A stretch of 64,000 nucleotides of DNA from Acidilobaceae archaeon (lineage in GTDB: Archaea; Thermoproteota; Thermoprotei_A; Sulfolobales; Acidilobaceae). The stretch lies in assembly GCA_027080775.1 (NCBI GenBank), contig JALWPV010000028.1, positions 156,364 through 220,363 of the forward strand. Direction: 5' to 3'. The notes beneath the pieces were generated by a model. The model saw only the letters and a list, made by a program, of their open reading frames with translations, did not search any database and was not told the origin of the DNA. Numbering within the stretch: position 1 is the first letter of the stretch; the number at the start of each line of letters is the position of its first letter. Positions 8,102 through 15,943 of the stretch are shown piece after piece. The translations under genes and the position numbers were made by a program.

Positions 8102-8562
8102 GCTCTTGCTATGTAGGTGAATAGGGTCCTAGGGTCGAGCATCGCCCTGTTGAGCTTCACCTTCCTGCCCTGTATCTCTATCTCCTGCTCGAGCTCCTCG
8201 TCCCTGAGCTCTGGGACCTCGTAGAAGGCGTGGATGTTCTTGTCGACAATGTAGGCCTTGTAGAGCCTCCCGTGGACCCTGAGCTCGACTGGCTTGTAGT
8301 CGGCTGGGGGCTTGTAGACCCACGTGTCCCTCCCATCGACCACTAGGACCTCGCCAGTCCTCGCCTGCCTGGCGGGCCTGAGCTCCATCTCCCCTGGGCT
8401 CTTCACCCAGAGGACCGCTATCCTCGGCCTCTGGGAGCCGCTGGCCCTAGCGGCCTCCCTGGCTATCACCACCAGGCCTATGAGGGCCGCGAGGGCCGAG
8501 GCGAGCATTATGAAGCCGAAGAGGGCGTCCACGGGTAGCGCTAGGGGCATGGGAGCCACCAT
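8089..8562 (-). CDS. Membrane-anchored protein with cytoplasmic C-terminal domain (157 aa)
   Basis: The ATG at 8562 has a GGGGG ribosome site 5 nt upstream. Residues 5-35 form a transmembrane helix (ALFGFIMLASALAALIGLVV), followed by a soluble domain rich in beta strands (RIAVLWVKSP, VLVVDGRDTWVYKPP, ELRVHGRLYKAYIVD) and a charged end. The frame stays open for another 590 bp upstream, but that part is antisense to the gene at 8617. It heads the leftward operon that leads to the ATPase and integrase. Family not recognised. Confidence 0.72.
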   Translation of the reverse strand: MVAPMPLALPVDALFGFIMLASALAALIGLVVIAREAARASGSQRPRIAVLWVKSPGEMELRPARQARTGEVLVVDGRDTWVYKPPADYKPVELRVHGRLYKAYIVDKNIHAFYEVPELRDEELEQEIEIQGRKVKLNRAMLDPRTLFTYIARAWRS

Positions 8563-8616
8563 GAAGCCCCCAGCGTTATCCGCCCCTGGGCCCACGATGA
8601 TAACGGTGCCGTTTTC
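8563..8616. promoter_or_regulatory. Divergent intergenic region with AACGG-TG-CCGTT palindrome
   Basis: The 54-bp gap between two divergent operons of element 1 holds AACGGTGCCGTT, inverted 5-bp arms around TG, next to the start of the rightward gene. It is a possible operator covering both starts. No strong TATA box is seen. Confidence 0.35.
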
Positions 8617-9465
8617 ATGGCCGCTCGCGGGCGGAGGAGGGCCAGGAGGGCGATAGCGCCCGTCATAATAGCCGTGATAATAGCGGCGATAGTGGCTGGC
8701 GGCGCCACGGCGGCCTACGTGCTCTCCAGGCCCGCGAGCGAGGCGCCCCTCACGCCCGCGGGGAGCGACTACATACTCTCCTCGGTCACCGTGACCTACG
8801 TGGCCCGCTCGAGCCTGGGGATCGGGGGAGAGTACTATGAGGTGCAGGTGCACCTGAACCAGTCCCTCGTCGGCAGCGGGCCCGTGGACGTCTACATACT
8901 GGTGCCCACAGGCGACGGCTACGATGTGGTGACGAGTGAGACCGACGTGAGGGATGGGGGCGTGGTCAAGGCCCCCGTGCTGGACTCGAGTAAGCCCCTC
9001 TACGTCCTCGCCGCCTGGAGGGCCCCCCAGTACATGGGCGTGATGGTCGACGCGATAATAGTCATGAACCCGCCCCGCTACCCTGGCAGGATAGTCGAGT
9101 CGGCCACCCACTCCTGGGAGGACGGCGTGCCCCAGGAGTACAGGATACACCCCAACTTCCTGGCCCAGTACGTGAAGGTCAAGGTCAGCTGGTGGGACCT
9201 GATATGGGAGCAGTGGAGGGGCGCCTGGGGCCTGGCCACGGCCCTCAGGTTCACTGGGAGCCTAGTGGTCGAGATGCTACCCTACGCTGGCGTGCTGTGG
9301 CTGCTGTGGTTCTTCTCCGCCGCCGCCAGGGCCCTGGCCGAGTTCACGGCGGAGCCGATCGTGGACTTCTTCTATAAGAACTACCAGATAATCAGGGGGA
9401 TATACTCGCTCGTCCTCAACGTGGTGCTGAAGCTCGTGGACATACTCACGGGCCCCGCTTCCTAG
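8617..9465 (+). CDS. Membrane protein with pilin-like N-terminal helix and hydrophobic C-terminus (282 aa)
   Basis: The N-terminus (ARRAIAPVIIAVIIAAIVAG) resembles the class III signal/TM segment of archaeal type IV pilin-like proteins: basic residues, then AIAPVIIAVI. A beta-rich outer domain of about 150 residues follows (SSVTVTYVARSSLG, EVQVHLNQSLVGS, VDVYILVPTGDGYD). The last 90 residues contain two or more hydrophobic helices (YAGVLWLLWFFSAAARAL, YSLVLNVVLKLVDIL). It could be a virion membrane protein or a pilus-related anchor. It starts the rightward operon. Confidence 0.68.
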   Translation: MAARGRRRARRAIAPVIIAVIIAAIVAGGATAAYVLSRPASEAPLTPAGSDYILSSVTVTYVARSSLGIGGEYYEVQVHLNQSLVGSGPVDVYILVPTGDGYDVVTSETDVRDGGVVKAPVLDSSKPLYVLAAWRAPQYMGVMVDAIIVMNPPRYPGRIVESATHSWEDGVPQEYRIHPNFLAQYVKVKVSWWDLIWEQWRGAWGLATALRFTGSLVVEMLPYAGVLWLLWFFSAAARALAEFTAEPIVDFFYKNYQIIRGIYSLVLNVVLKLVDILTGPAS

Positions 9466-9501
9466 CGCTGCCTTGAGCGGGCCTGGAACCGCCGCGCCTC
9501 T

Positions 9502-10305
9502 ATGCCCCGAGGGGGGCTTACATCGTGGTGGCGTGGCTTGGTCACGAAGCTCTACTACTTCAAGTCCAAGAGGCAGCTCCTCAAGTGGTGCAGGGAGAGG
9601 AACTACTCCCTCAAGGCGTGTGAGGAGGCCTGGTCTGGCTCTGGCTACTACTACGCCAGAGGCCGCAGCCACATCTCGAAGCACGTGCCCCACCTCGACA
9701 AGAGGAGGGGAGGCAGGGTAGGGGGAGGGCCCTGGAGGCACACCCACGACCTCGCCTCGAGGCTCAAGAGGAGCGTCGAGAAGGCGAGCGCCAGGGCCGC
9801 TGGCAGCCTGGCGAGGAGGGCTGGCCTCCCCAGGAGGGCCAAGGAGAAGCTCGCGAGGGCCATAGCGGCCAGGACCCTCTCGAGGACCGTCAAGGCCGCC
9901 AGGCGCCTCTGGGCCAGGATACCAGCCGTGAAGAGGCTGGCCGAGGACATCTGGGGCTGGATCCCCAGGAGGTACAGGGAGGGCAGGCACAGGGCCTGGA
10001 CCTACATCGCCGCCCTAGCACTCGCCTACTCGATATACAAGAGGGCCAGGGAGAGGGGGGTGGACCCGTACCAGTACGACTGGGAGCACCTCATCGACTG
10101 GAGCCTCGGCTACAGGCACGCCAAGCAGGTAGTCAGGGAGGCCCTCGGCAAGACGCTCGAGGAGCTGCAGAGGGAGGGCCTGGAGCGCTGGAGGAGCCTC
10201 AGGAGCCGCTACGCCGAGGGGGAGTGGGCCAGGGCCGTCGAGCGGGAGCTAGACGAGATAGCCAAGTACGAGCTGGAGCACCTAGACGAACTCATAGCGT
10301 TGTAG
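9502..10305 (+). CDS. Large basic protein of unknown function (267 aa)
   Basis: A strongly basic, Arg/Ala-rich helical protein with aromatic residues (KLYYFKSKRQLLKWCRERNY, then ARIPAVKRLAEDIWGWIPRR), one moderately hydrophobic stretch (AWTYIAALALAYSIYKRA) and an acidic C-terminal helix. The charge suggests nucleic-acid or membrane-surface binding. The ATG at 9502 is used; a TTG at 9538 preceded by GGTGG is an alternative. It lies 36 bp after the preceding membrane protein. No family recognised. Confidence 0.65.
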   Translation: MPRGGLTSWWRGLVTKLYYFKSKRQLLKWCRERNYSLKACEEAWSGSGYYYARGRSHISKHVPHLDKRRGGRVGGGPWRHTHDLASRLKRSVEKASARAAGSLARRAGLPRRAKEKLARAIAARTLSRTVKAARRLWARIPAVKRLAEDIWGWIPRRYREGRHRAWTYIAALALAYSIYKRARERGVDPYQYDWEHLIDWSLGYRHAKQVVREALGKTLEELQREGLERWRSLRSRYAEGEWARAVERELDEIAKYELEHLDELIAL

Positions 10306-10317
10306 GGGGTGATAGTA

Positions 10318-10680
10318 ATGCCTGTGTACCAGGGGAAGAACTCCTGTTACGCTAGGAGGGAGGGAGTATATGTTAGGAAGGCTAGGCGGCCTGGAGTGGA
10401 TACGCTGGCAGAGGCAGCTGCTATAGCCAGGCTAATACTCCGAGACCTCAAGCGTGGATACACCTATGAAAACGGGACTTGTAGAAAGGTGAAGATGTCT
10501 AAGAGCCTGGCAGTTAGGAGGCTCAACTTCCTGAAGCTGCTGGCGAGGAGGCACGGGGCGCCGAGGCGCGTGGTCGAGGCTGTGGACTCCCTAGTCGAGT
10601 ACGTGCTGAGGGAGTGGAGGCTTCCAGGCGGGGAGGTTAGGGAGCTGGCTAGGAGGATGCTGGCCCGTGCCAAGGCGTAG
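10318..10680 (+). CDS. Conserved element protein, YQG family (shared by both elements)
   Basis: A 120-residue basic protein starting at the ATG at 10318 behind GGGGGTG. It is clearly homologous to the product of 57697-58095 in element 2: both start PVYQG..SC.ARREG.YVR, continue with PGVDT.AEA.A.A..ILRD..RG.TY.N, and share a C-terminal helical region with R.L..L.LA..HGA. The conserved cysteines and basic residues suggest DNA binding or a structured core, but no known domain is recognised. It overlaps the downstream PIN gene by 14 bp. Confidence 0.78.
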   Translation: MPVYQGKNSCYARREGVYVRKARRPGVDTLAEAAAIARLILRDLKRGYTYENGTCRKVKMSKSLAVRRLNFLKLLARRHGAPRRVVEAVDSLVEYVLREWRLPGGEVRELARRMLARAKA

Positions 10681-11092
10681 GTGCAGGTACTACGTTAACA
10701 CTAACTTTCTCGTGGACTTAGAGGGAGAGAAGCCTGAAGCTGTAGCGTTCGCTAGACAGAGGAGGGGCTTGTGCACTAGTAGCGTGCTCCTGCACGAGTA
10801 CAGGATCGCTGGCAAGCCCCCTAGGGCCATCAGACTCGCCAGGGCCTATGGCATTAGGATCTATAAGATTCCAGTTCTGAGGCTGCGTAGGAGGGCCAGG
10901 GCCCTACTCCTAGAATGGGGGATTGAGGAGCCCTCAGACAATACGGTATACGACGTGGCTCACATACTAGCCGCAAAAATCCTTGGAGCTTCGTATTTCG
11001 TTACAGCCGATGGTGCCGCGTGTAGAAGGGCTATAAGGCTGGGTATTCCATGCATTAACCATAGGACTGGTGAGGAGTATGCCCCACCCTGA
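10667..11092 (+). CDS. PIN-domain protein (VapC-like), first Asp replaced by Asn
   Basis: A 141-residue PIN-like domain, a metal-dependent RNase fold. Acidic positions: the first strand reads RYYVNTNFLVDL, where family members have D-T-N; Glu in SSVLLHEYRIAG; Asp in NTVYDVAHILAAKILG; Asp in YFVTADGAACRRA. So three of four are kept and the first is Asn. GTG at 10667 overlaps the preceding gene, a layout like antitoxin-toxin pairs. It could be a weakened or inactive toxin, or a nuclease tolerating the change. Confidence 0.75.
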   Translation: MPRRRCRYYVNTNFLVDLEGEKPEAVAFARQRRGLCTSSVLLHEYRIAGKPPRAIRLARAYGIRIYKIPVLRLRRRARALLLEWGIEEPSDNTVYDVAHILAAKILGASYFVTADGAACRRAIRLGIPCINHRTGEEYAPP

Positions 11093-11273
11093 AGTGGTTG
11101 AGATGAGGAGGAGGCTGGCGAGGATACATGACCTCGCCGAGGAGGCTGCCGAGAGAGTGGGAGACCGAGTGGTCGAGGAGCTACTCGACAGGTGGGCCGA
11201 GGGGAGGCTCTCAACTAGGGAGCTGGTATCCACGCTTAAGAAGCTGGCTAGAGGGAATCGAGGATCAGCTTGA
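11079..11273 (+). CDS. Small helical protein (64 aa) after the PIN gene
   Basis: Starts at the ATG at 11079 with GAGG just upstream, overlapping the PIN gene end by 14 bp. The chain is almost all amphipathic helix (EMRRRLARIHDLAEEAAERV, VVEELLDRWAEGRLSTRELV) and highly charged. It may be a partner or antitoxin of the PIN protein or a small regulator; there is no recognisable DNA-binding motif. The codon pattern is coding-like. Confidence 0.6.
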   Translation: MPHPEVVEMRRRLARIHDLAEEAAERVGDRVVEELLDRWAEGRLSTRELVSTLKKLARGNRGSA

Positions 11274-11355
11274 CCAGCTTGTAGCCCAGGTAGGCCATCC
11301 CAGACGCTACGAAGACCACTAGCACTACTTGGACTGGGTCCTGGTACCACGCCAC
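11248..11355 (-). CDS. Very small single-span membrane protein (35 aa)
   Basis: A GTG at 11355 with GGGGGTG upstream starts a 35-residue product with one hydrophobic helix (DPVQVVLVVFVASGMAYLGY) and a basic, helical end (KLVKLILDSL). It overlaps the 3' end of the 120-residue gene (11325) in the same direction. Tiny one-span proteins are common in archaeal viruses. It is too short to be sure, but the overlap, ribosome site and membrane pattern support it. Confidence 0.45.
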   Translation of the reverse strand: MAWYQDPVQVVLVVFVASGMAYLGYKLVKLILDSL

Positions 11356-11687
11356 GCGAGGAGCACCCCCTCGGCCTCCCCGCTGGGCGCTGCCTCGAGG
11401 TTGATGGCGCCGTTGTGGACCTCTATCCCGCTCCTCCTCAGTATGCTGACTACGAGCTCTGGCTCCTCGGATTGCGGGTCCACGAATGCGACTAGCCTGT
11501 ACTTCTTGGGGGTGAAGCCCTCCTGAACCATGCCTGAGACCCAGGCGATTATCTTGAGGATTGCCTGGAACTCGTTCCTGAACTCGAAGGTCCTCCTCTT
11601 ATGGACCGCCCCGCTCTCCCTATGCACGAAGGCTAGGGTTAAGCGCTTGGGGGGCCTCAGGGGCTTCCTTGAGGCCACCTGTACCAC
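11325..11687 (-). CDS. Hypothetical soluble protein (120 aa)
   Basis: No family recognised. It has a basic N-terminus (ASRKPLRPPKRLTLAFVHRE), a helix (EFQAILKIIAWVSGMVQEGF), a beta segment (KKYRLVAFVDP) and a second alpha/beta unit (ELVVSILRRSGIEVHNGAIN). It is probably a small alpha/beta domain. It is transcribed leftwards, convergent with the PIN operon, and its start faces the coat-like operon beginning at 11769. Confidence 0.62.
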   Translation of the reverse strand: MVQVASRKPLRPPKRLTLAFVHRESGAVHKRRTFEFRNEFQAILKIIAWVSGMVQEGFTPKKYRLVAFVDPQSEEPELVVSILRRSGIEVHNGAINLEAAPSGEAEGVLLAWRGTRTQSK

Positions 11688-11768
11688 CCAGGCCCGCCGT
11701 GGATTGAGGTGAAACCGTCCATTAAATCAGGGTCGAATTCAAGTCTACTCTAAGCGAGGTGCTACCAT
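11688..11768 (+). promoter_or_regulatory. Promoter region of the coat-like operon
   Basis: The 81-bp gap is AT-richer than its surroundings and contains CCATTAAATC about 45 bp before the ATG at 11769, a plausible TATA element for a strong rightward promoter. A GCGAGGTG ribosome site precedes the start. Confidence 0.45.
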
Positions 11769-12011
11769 ATGAAGGTCATCGAGGCCCTGAGGAGGGGCGC
11801 TGGGGCCCTCAAGGCCAGGGCCGCCCTCGGGGCGTCCGCGGCCATAGCCGTGCTGGGCGAGACGACCTCCACCATAGACACGAGCACCATGACCAGCCTC
11901 ATCCAGAGCCTGCTCCCGCTGATCGTCACGATGATAGGGATAGCGATACCGATAGTCTTCTTCAACAAGATAATAGAACTCATAGAGAGGCTCCTGAAGA
12001 GCTTCAGCTAG
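11769..12011 (+). CDS. Small two-helix hydrophobic protein, candidate coat/pilus subunit A
   Basis: An 80-residue protein with a basic N-terminus (KVIEALRRGAGALKARA), a first hydrophobic stretch (ALGASAAIAVLGE), a short polar Thr/Ser linker and a long hydrophobic helix (LLPLIVTMIGIAIPIVFFNK) ending in an amphipathic helix (IIELIERLLKSF). Its C-terminal part matches that of the next gene (LLxxxxPLxxxMIGxxxxIxxxNK), so the two are related modules. Small two-helix membrane proteins form coats of several archaeal viruses and VirB2-like pili; assignment here is inference. Confidence 0.7.
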   Translation: MKVIEALRRGAGALKARAALGASAAIAVLGETTSTIDTSTMTSLIQSLLPLIVTMIGIAIPIVFFNKIIELIERLLKSFS

Positions 12012-12021
12012 CCCCCGCGGG

Positions 12022-12687
12022 GTGGCCGCTTTGCGCCCCCACGCCCTCCTAGCCCTGGTCATAGCGCTGATAGCAGCCATAGCGCCGCTGGCGCCCATAG
12101 CGCACGCGGCGCAGGCCACCGCGACCATACAGGCCAACGTGGCCGACCAGAGCTACAGCTTCCAGGTCGAGCCCCCCGTGCTCATAAGGGTGTCATTCAG
12201 CGGGCTCCAGCCGAATAGCGGCGTGGACAACCTCGCGCTGAGCTTCAGGGACAACAGCACCACGCCGCAGGAGGTCTTCATACTCTACGTGAAGACCAAC
12301 GGCGACCTAGTGCTCCACGTCCCAGTAGCTGGGGTGACCACCGACCAGGTGCTCGGGAGCTGGCAGAGCCTGGGCAGCATAACCATAAGGTACTGGAGCG
12401 ACAAGCTCCAGGTGCTAGACCCCTACGGTAACGTGCTATACGAGGTCTCAGGCAGCTTCCCAGCGCTCGCCAGCATCTGGGCGCACAGCAGCGACACCAA
12501 CGGGACGGCGGCCTTCACAGCTGGAACCATAACGGTCGAGGCCCAGGACGACCCAGCCGTGATGACCCAGCAGATAACGGGCCTCCTCTCATCCTTCATG
12601 CCCCTGGTGGCAGTGATGATAGGCCTTGGATTCACGATAGCGATACTCAACAAGTTTATGAGGATCATAAGTGGCATGCTCAAGTAG
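12022..12687 (+). CDS. Secreted protein with coat-like C-terminal membrane segment, candidate subunit B
   Basis: A 221-residue protein: signal peptide (LLALVIALIAAIAPLAPIAHA), a beta-rich outer domain of about 140 residues (VDNLALSFRDNSTTPQEVFI, IRYWSDKLQVLDPYGNVLY, then GTAAFTAGTITVEA, a LamG/jelly-roll-like pattern), and a C-terminal hydrophobic segment (SFMPLVAVMIGLGFTIAILN then KFMRIISGMLK) that matches the end of the preceding small protein. Probably both subunits sit in one membrane or virion shell, with this one carrying an outer domain. GTG start 10 bp after the upstream stop. Confidence 0.72.
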   Translation: MAALRPHALLALVIALIAAIAPLAPIAHAAQATATIQANVADQSYSFQVEPPVLIRVSFSGLQPNSGVDNLALSFRDNSTTPQEVFILYVKTNGDLVLHVPVAGVTTDQVLGSWQSLGSITIRYWSDKLQVLDPYGNVLYEVSGSFPALASIWAHSSDTNGTAAFTAGTITVEAQDDPAVMTQQITGLLSSFMPLVAVMIGLGFTIAILNKFMRIISGMLK

Positions 12688-12699
12688 CGGGGCGGTCAC

Positions 12700-13734
12700 T
12701 TGGGGGCCCGAGCCTCGGCGCTCACAGCCGCCCTCGCCCTCTTTCTCTTTCTACTAGCCCTCACAGCCGCCTCGAGCCTCGCCCACGCCTCCAGCAGCGG
12801 CCCCCTCGTGTGCGTCTACTACTACCCCTGGTACGGGGGCCCTGATCACCCCTGGCAGTTCTACAAGGACACCCCAGTCCTGGGCCTCTACAACTCCAGC
12901 CACCTAAGCGTGATAGCCAGACACCTAGGCTGGCTCAGGGACCTAGGCGTTGACTGCCTGTTTATCAGCTGGTGGGGCCCTGGCCACTTCACGGATAGGG
13001 TAGCCCAGGAGATATTCAAGCTACTACCCAGCTACGGCCTGAGGGCTGCTATACTCGTGGAGCCCTACAAGGGAGACGAAAACCCCGAGGTCTACAACAG
13101 CACCTGGTGGAATGAGACCCTAGCCTACCTTAGGGAGAACTACATAGACAGGTACCCAGAGGCCTATTTGAGGCTGGAGGGTAAGCCCCTAGTCCTAGCC
13201 TTCAACCCCATAGGCCTGGCCTATGACCCCAGGCCAGACCATCCAGGCTACGCTATCAGGATTGTGGGCAACGATATTGATAACGCTAGATACCAGGACT
13301 GGGACCTATGGCCAGACTACGACAAGGCCCTGACTGGCCACCTCAGGATCAGGAGAGACGGCTACGTATCACTTGCTCCGCGCTTCGACGACGAGCACTT
13401 CAGGCCAGGAGGCGTGCCCCCCTACGACCCAGACCTGTCCAGAGGCTGGTACCAGAGGCAGTGGGAGTGGGTGCTAAGGCATAGGGACGCAATCAGGATC
13501 GTGGCCATCTATAGCTGGAACGAGTTCCACGAGCGGAGCGCCATAGAGCCACACAACGACGCCACAGCCCACGTGGGCCCCTACTACCTCTACGACCTCA
13601 CCAAGCACTACATCCAGGAGCTAAGGCAGCCAGAGGCCCTCGCGGGCGGGGCACGCCTGGGAGCCTCCATAGCAGCAGCGCTAGCCCTCGCCTCGACAGT
13701 CGTAGCGCTGCTAGTCAGACTAGCGCGCTCGTGA
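12700..13734 (+). CDS. Secreted GH99-like glycoside hydrolase with C-terminal membrane anchor
   Basis: A 344-residue protein with a signal peptide (ALTAALALFLFLLALTAASS), a GH99/GH71-like catalytic domain and a C-terminal transmembrane helix. Motifs: VCVYYYPWYGG at the start of the barrel, GVDCLFISWWG, AILVEPYKG, and SWNEFHERSAIEP. The last has the NExHE arrangement that supplies the two catalytic glutamates in GH99 endo-alpha-mannosidases. Family enzymes cut internal alpha-mannose linkages or related glycans. On a virus-like element it could act on host surface glycans during entry or release, or be a host-benefit gene. TTG start. Confidence 0.83.
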   Translation: MGARASALTAALALFLFLLALTAASSLAHASSSGPLVCVYYYPWYGGPDHPWQFYKDTPVLGLYNSSHLSVIARHLGWLRDLGVDCLFISWWGPGHFTDRVAQEIFKLLPSYGLRAAILVEPYKGDENPEVYNSTWWNETLAYLRENYIDRYPEAYLRLEGKPLVLAFNPIGLAYDPRPDHPGYAIRIVGNDIDNARYQDWDLWPDYDKALTGHLRIRRDGYVSLAPRFDDEHFRPGGVPPYDPDLSRGWYQRQWEWVLRHRDAIRIVAIYSWNEFHERSAIEPHNDATAHVGPYYLYDLTKHYIQELRQPEALAGGARLGASIAAALALASTVVALLVRLARS

Positions 13735-13816
13735 GCCCATGTAAGCGGCCTTGCCCCTCCTTGGCTTCGTCTAGGCTTTGCGGTACTCCTAGTCTTTCTA
13801 GTGCACCCGATGAGCC

Positions 13817-15883
13817 TTGAGGAGGGCTATGGCCCTATCTGTAATCCTACTAGTGGCACTCTCAGTCGTGGCTACCATTCCCATGCCAGCTAAGGCAGCT
13901 ACGATACCGCTAAGCGAGGTTCAGGACGCGATAAAAAGAGGAGTCGATGCCGTCTACGATGCCGTTAGGCCCATTCTTGTCAATTCGACATACTACTTCG
14001 TCATGCCAGACCATCCAAGCCCAACGGTCATAGTAGAATGCAACGGAAAACGGTATGTCCCAGGTAGCTTCTTCGACCCAGGCGATAGAGACTATGAAAC
14101 CGAACTGGTCGAAGTTACATCCAATAGCGTGGCCTGGCGCTACAAGTTTAACGTAGACGACGACGAGGACAAGGATATTACATTATACCTACGCTTAACA
14201 AACGTTAACAGCACCACCGATAATCTCTACATCTACGTAGACCACTCTGAATGCACGTTTAACCTGATAGTAGGCACCTACTCTCCCTACAGGTTCAATA
14301 ACATAAACGAGGGCTGGAGCACGACAATCAGCATAGACGAATACAATGACTACAAGTTCCACAGCGCCAGGTACGTCGCGAGACACAGCACCAGGATAGC
14401 CGCGTGGCTCTTGGAAGAGGAGGGATATACCTACCTGGCTAGCCAGATGCATGCATTCATGGATATGCTCGGCTTTACCTACGATGTTTACGCTCCAGTG
14501 TTCGGCAAGTCAAACGATTATCCAGACGACTTCTTTGAGATCCACTCTACCTGGCTTGGAAACGGTTATGAGGCCCAGCCATGGACTATCAACGACTCCT
14601 ATTACATCAACTACCCATACAAGAGCAGGATGTACATCTTCAACAAGGTCGGCATGTTAGACCAGGCAATCAGAGGATGGGAGGACATGCCTCTAAGTAG
14701 CCTGCTGAAGGCCATCCACCTTCTAAACAAGTACGGGGCCAGCAGGCAGGCGGAAGCCGAGCAGTTGATAGAGCATGCACTAGAGGAGGGCCGCTGGGAC
14801 GGTTATGGCCTTAAGGGCAGTCTTCTAGACCCCATCTATATAACTACAGGCCAGAAGAGCGAGGAAGTGGTTCCCTACTGGTATGACGGCTATCCAGTAT
14901 ATCTGAACGCCGTTCTCCTAGTTGCCCTTGTAAGGTATTACGAGGTAACGGGTGACCAGTGGATAGCTGGAAACGATATTCTGTACATGGCTGACAGGCT
15001 TGCTGGGATACTAGTTAAGCTCCAGTGGAACTATGAAGAGGAGACTCCATGGGGCTATGTGAGACTGGCGCTATTCAGGGGATGGTGGCCAGCAGCCTAT
15101 GATATCGGCTCAATAATAGCTAAGCCTAGCGCTTGGGGCCTCATCGACTCCGCCACACATGTGACCGACGCTTTTGCTGGAGCGCTATCAAAGGTGGGCC
15201 TGAACGTGCCGCCAGAATCGCTGAGGCCCATGCCCAGCGAGTGGCCCTTCGCGATAGTCAATAGCGAGTCAACAATACTAGCTATCAAGGCACTCAAAGT
15301 CTATCTGGAGCTCGCCCAAGAGCTAGGTAGGGCACCCATTGACGTAACGGCTGACACGCTAGCTTGGACAAACGGTGTTTTCGTGGAGAGCGGCGGAGGC
15401 GGCGGAGGACCACTCGATGATAGCCACGGGGGAGAGACAGCTGGCGATGGACGCTGGGTCACGGCTTTCGCTACAACGCCAGGCCTAGCTGGGGATGCCT
15501 GGCACTATCAATATGCTAAGTTTAAGATTCCAGTGAGCGTCTCAGACCAGTACAACGTGACAGTCATGGCGACGGTAACGTATTCCACATATGACAGCCT
15601 GGGCTCTAGCGATGAGATATACCTCATTGTCAAGCTGCTCGATAGCTCTGGGAACCTAATACAGCAGACCGATCGCACAATTGCTAGCGTCAACGAGAAT
15701 GGGCTCTACAGCGGCTCTAAAGCTGTGGGCATCTACATGAACGTTGGGAACCTGCCAGCTGGTACCTACTATGTCGAGGTAGGCCTAAAGGTAGTGGCAG
15801 ACAACGGGCCAGCGTCGCTTAATGGGGCGTGGGCTTCCGCCAGAGCAGTAATTGACGTTGTAGCAATAGAGCCTTCATCTTGA
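13817..15883 (+). CDS. Large secreted protein (688 aa), possible glycan-active alpha-barrel plus beta domain
   Basis: Starts at TTG 13817 (ATG 13829 also possible) with a signal peptide (LSVILLVALSVVATIPMPAK). Residues 30-170 are beta-rich; 190-510 are helical with repeated aromatic-rich stretches (WLLEEEGYTYLASQ, WNYEEETPWGYVRLALFRGW), reminiscent of alpha/alpha-toroid glycosidases or lyases; a SGGGGGG linker follows; residues 540-688 form a beta-sandwich-like domain (YNVTVMATVTYSTY, GTYYVEVGLKVVAD). No catalytic motif is certain. Third codon positions are visibly richer in A/T than in neighbouring genes, suggesting recent acquisition. It follows the GH99-like gene. Confidence 0.7.
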   Translation: MRRAMALSVILLVALSVVATIPMPAKAATIPLSEVQDAIKRGVDAVYDAVRPILVNSTYYFVMPDHPSPTVIVECNGKRYVPGSFFDPGDRDYETELVEVTSNSVAWRYKFNVDDDEDKDITLYLRLTNVNSTTDNLYIYVDHSECTFNLIVGTYSPYRFNNINEGWSTTISIDEYNDYKFHSARYVARHSTRIAAWLLEEEGYTYLASQMHAFMDMLGFTYDVYAPVFGKSNDYPDDFFEIHSTWLGNGYEAQPWTINDSYYINYPYKSRMYIFNKVGMLDQAIRGWEDMPLSSLLKAIHLLNKYGASRQAEAEQLIEHALEEGRWDGYGLKGSLLDPIYITTGQKSEEVVPYWYDGYPVYLNAVLLVALVRYYEVTGDQWIAGNDILYMADRLAGILVKLQWNYEEETPWGYVRLALFRGWWPAAYDIGSIIAKPSAWGLIDSATHVTDAFAGALSKVGLNVPPESLRPMPSEWPFAIVNSESTILAIKALKVYLELAQELGRAPIDVTADTLAWTNGVFVESGGGGGGPLDDSHGGETAGDGRWVTAFATTPGLAGDAWHYQYAKFKIPVSVSDQYNVTVMATVTYSTYDSLGSSDEIYLIVKLLDSSGNLIQQTDRTIASVNENGLYSGSKAVGIYMNVGNLPAGTYYVEVGLKVVADNGPASLNGAWASARAVIDVVAIEPSS

Positions 15884-15943
15884 TTTAGTCTCTCGACTAG
15901 CCCTTTTTTCCTCCCCTTATAGCCATCTTAGTGGGGCCTCCGC

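Noticed and set aside
8563..9150. Long upstream extension of the reverse-strand frame of the 8089-8562 gene
   Set aside because: It lies antisense to the 282-residue membrane-protein gene, has low-complexity His/Gly/Arg content and lacks a start with ribosome site; the ATG at 8562 is better supported.
15388..15412. GGC/GGA repeat inside the 688-residue protein gene as a microsatellite or recombination site
   Set aside because: It encodes a Ser/Gly linker between two domains and needs no other explanation.
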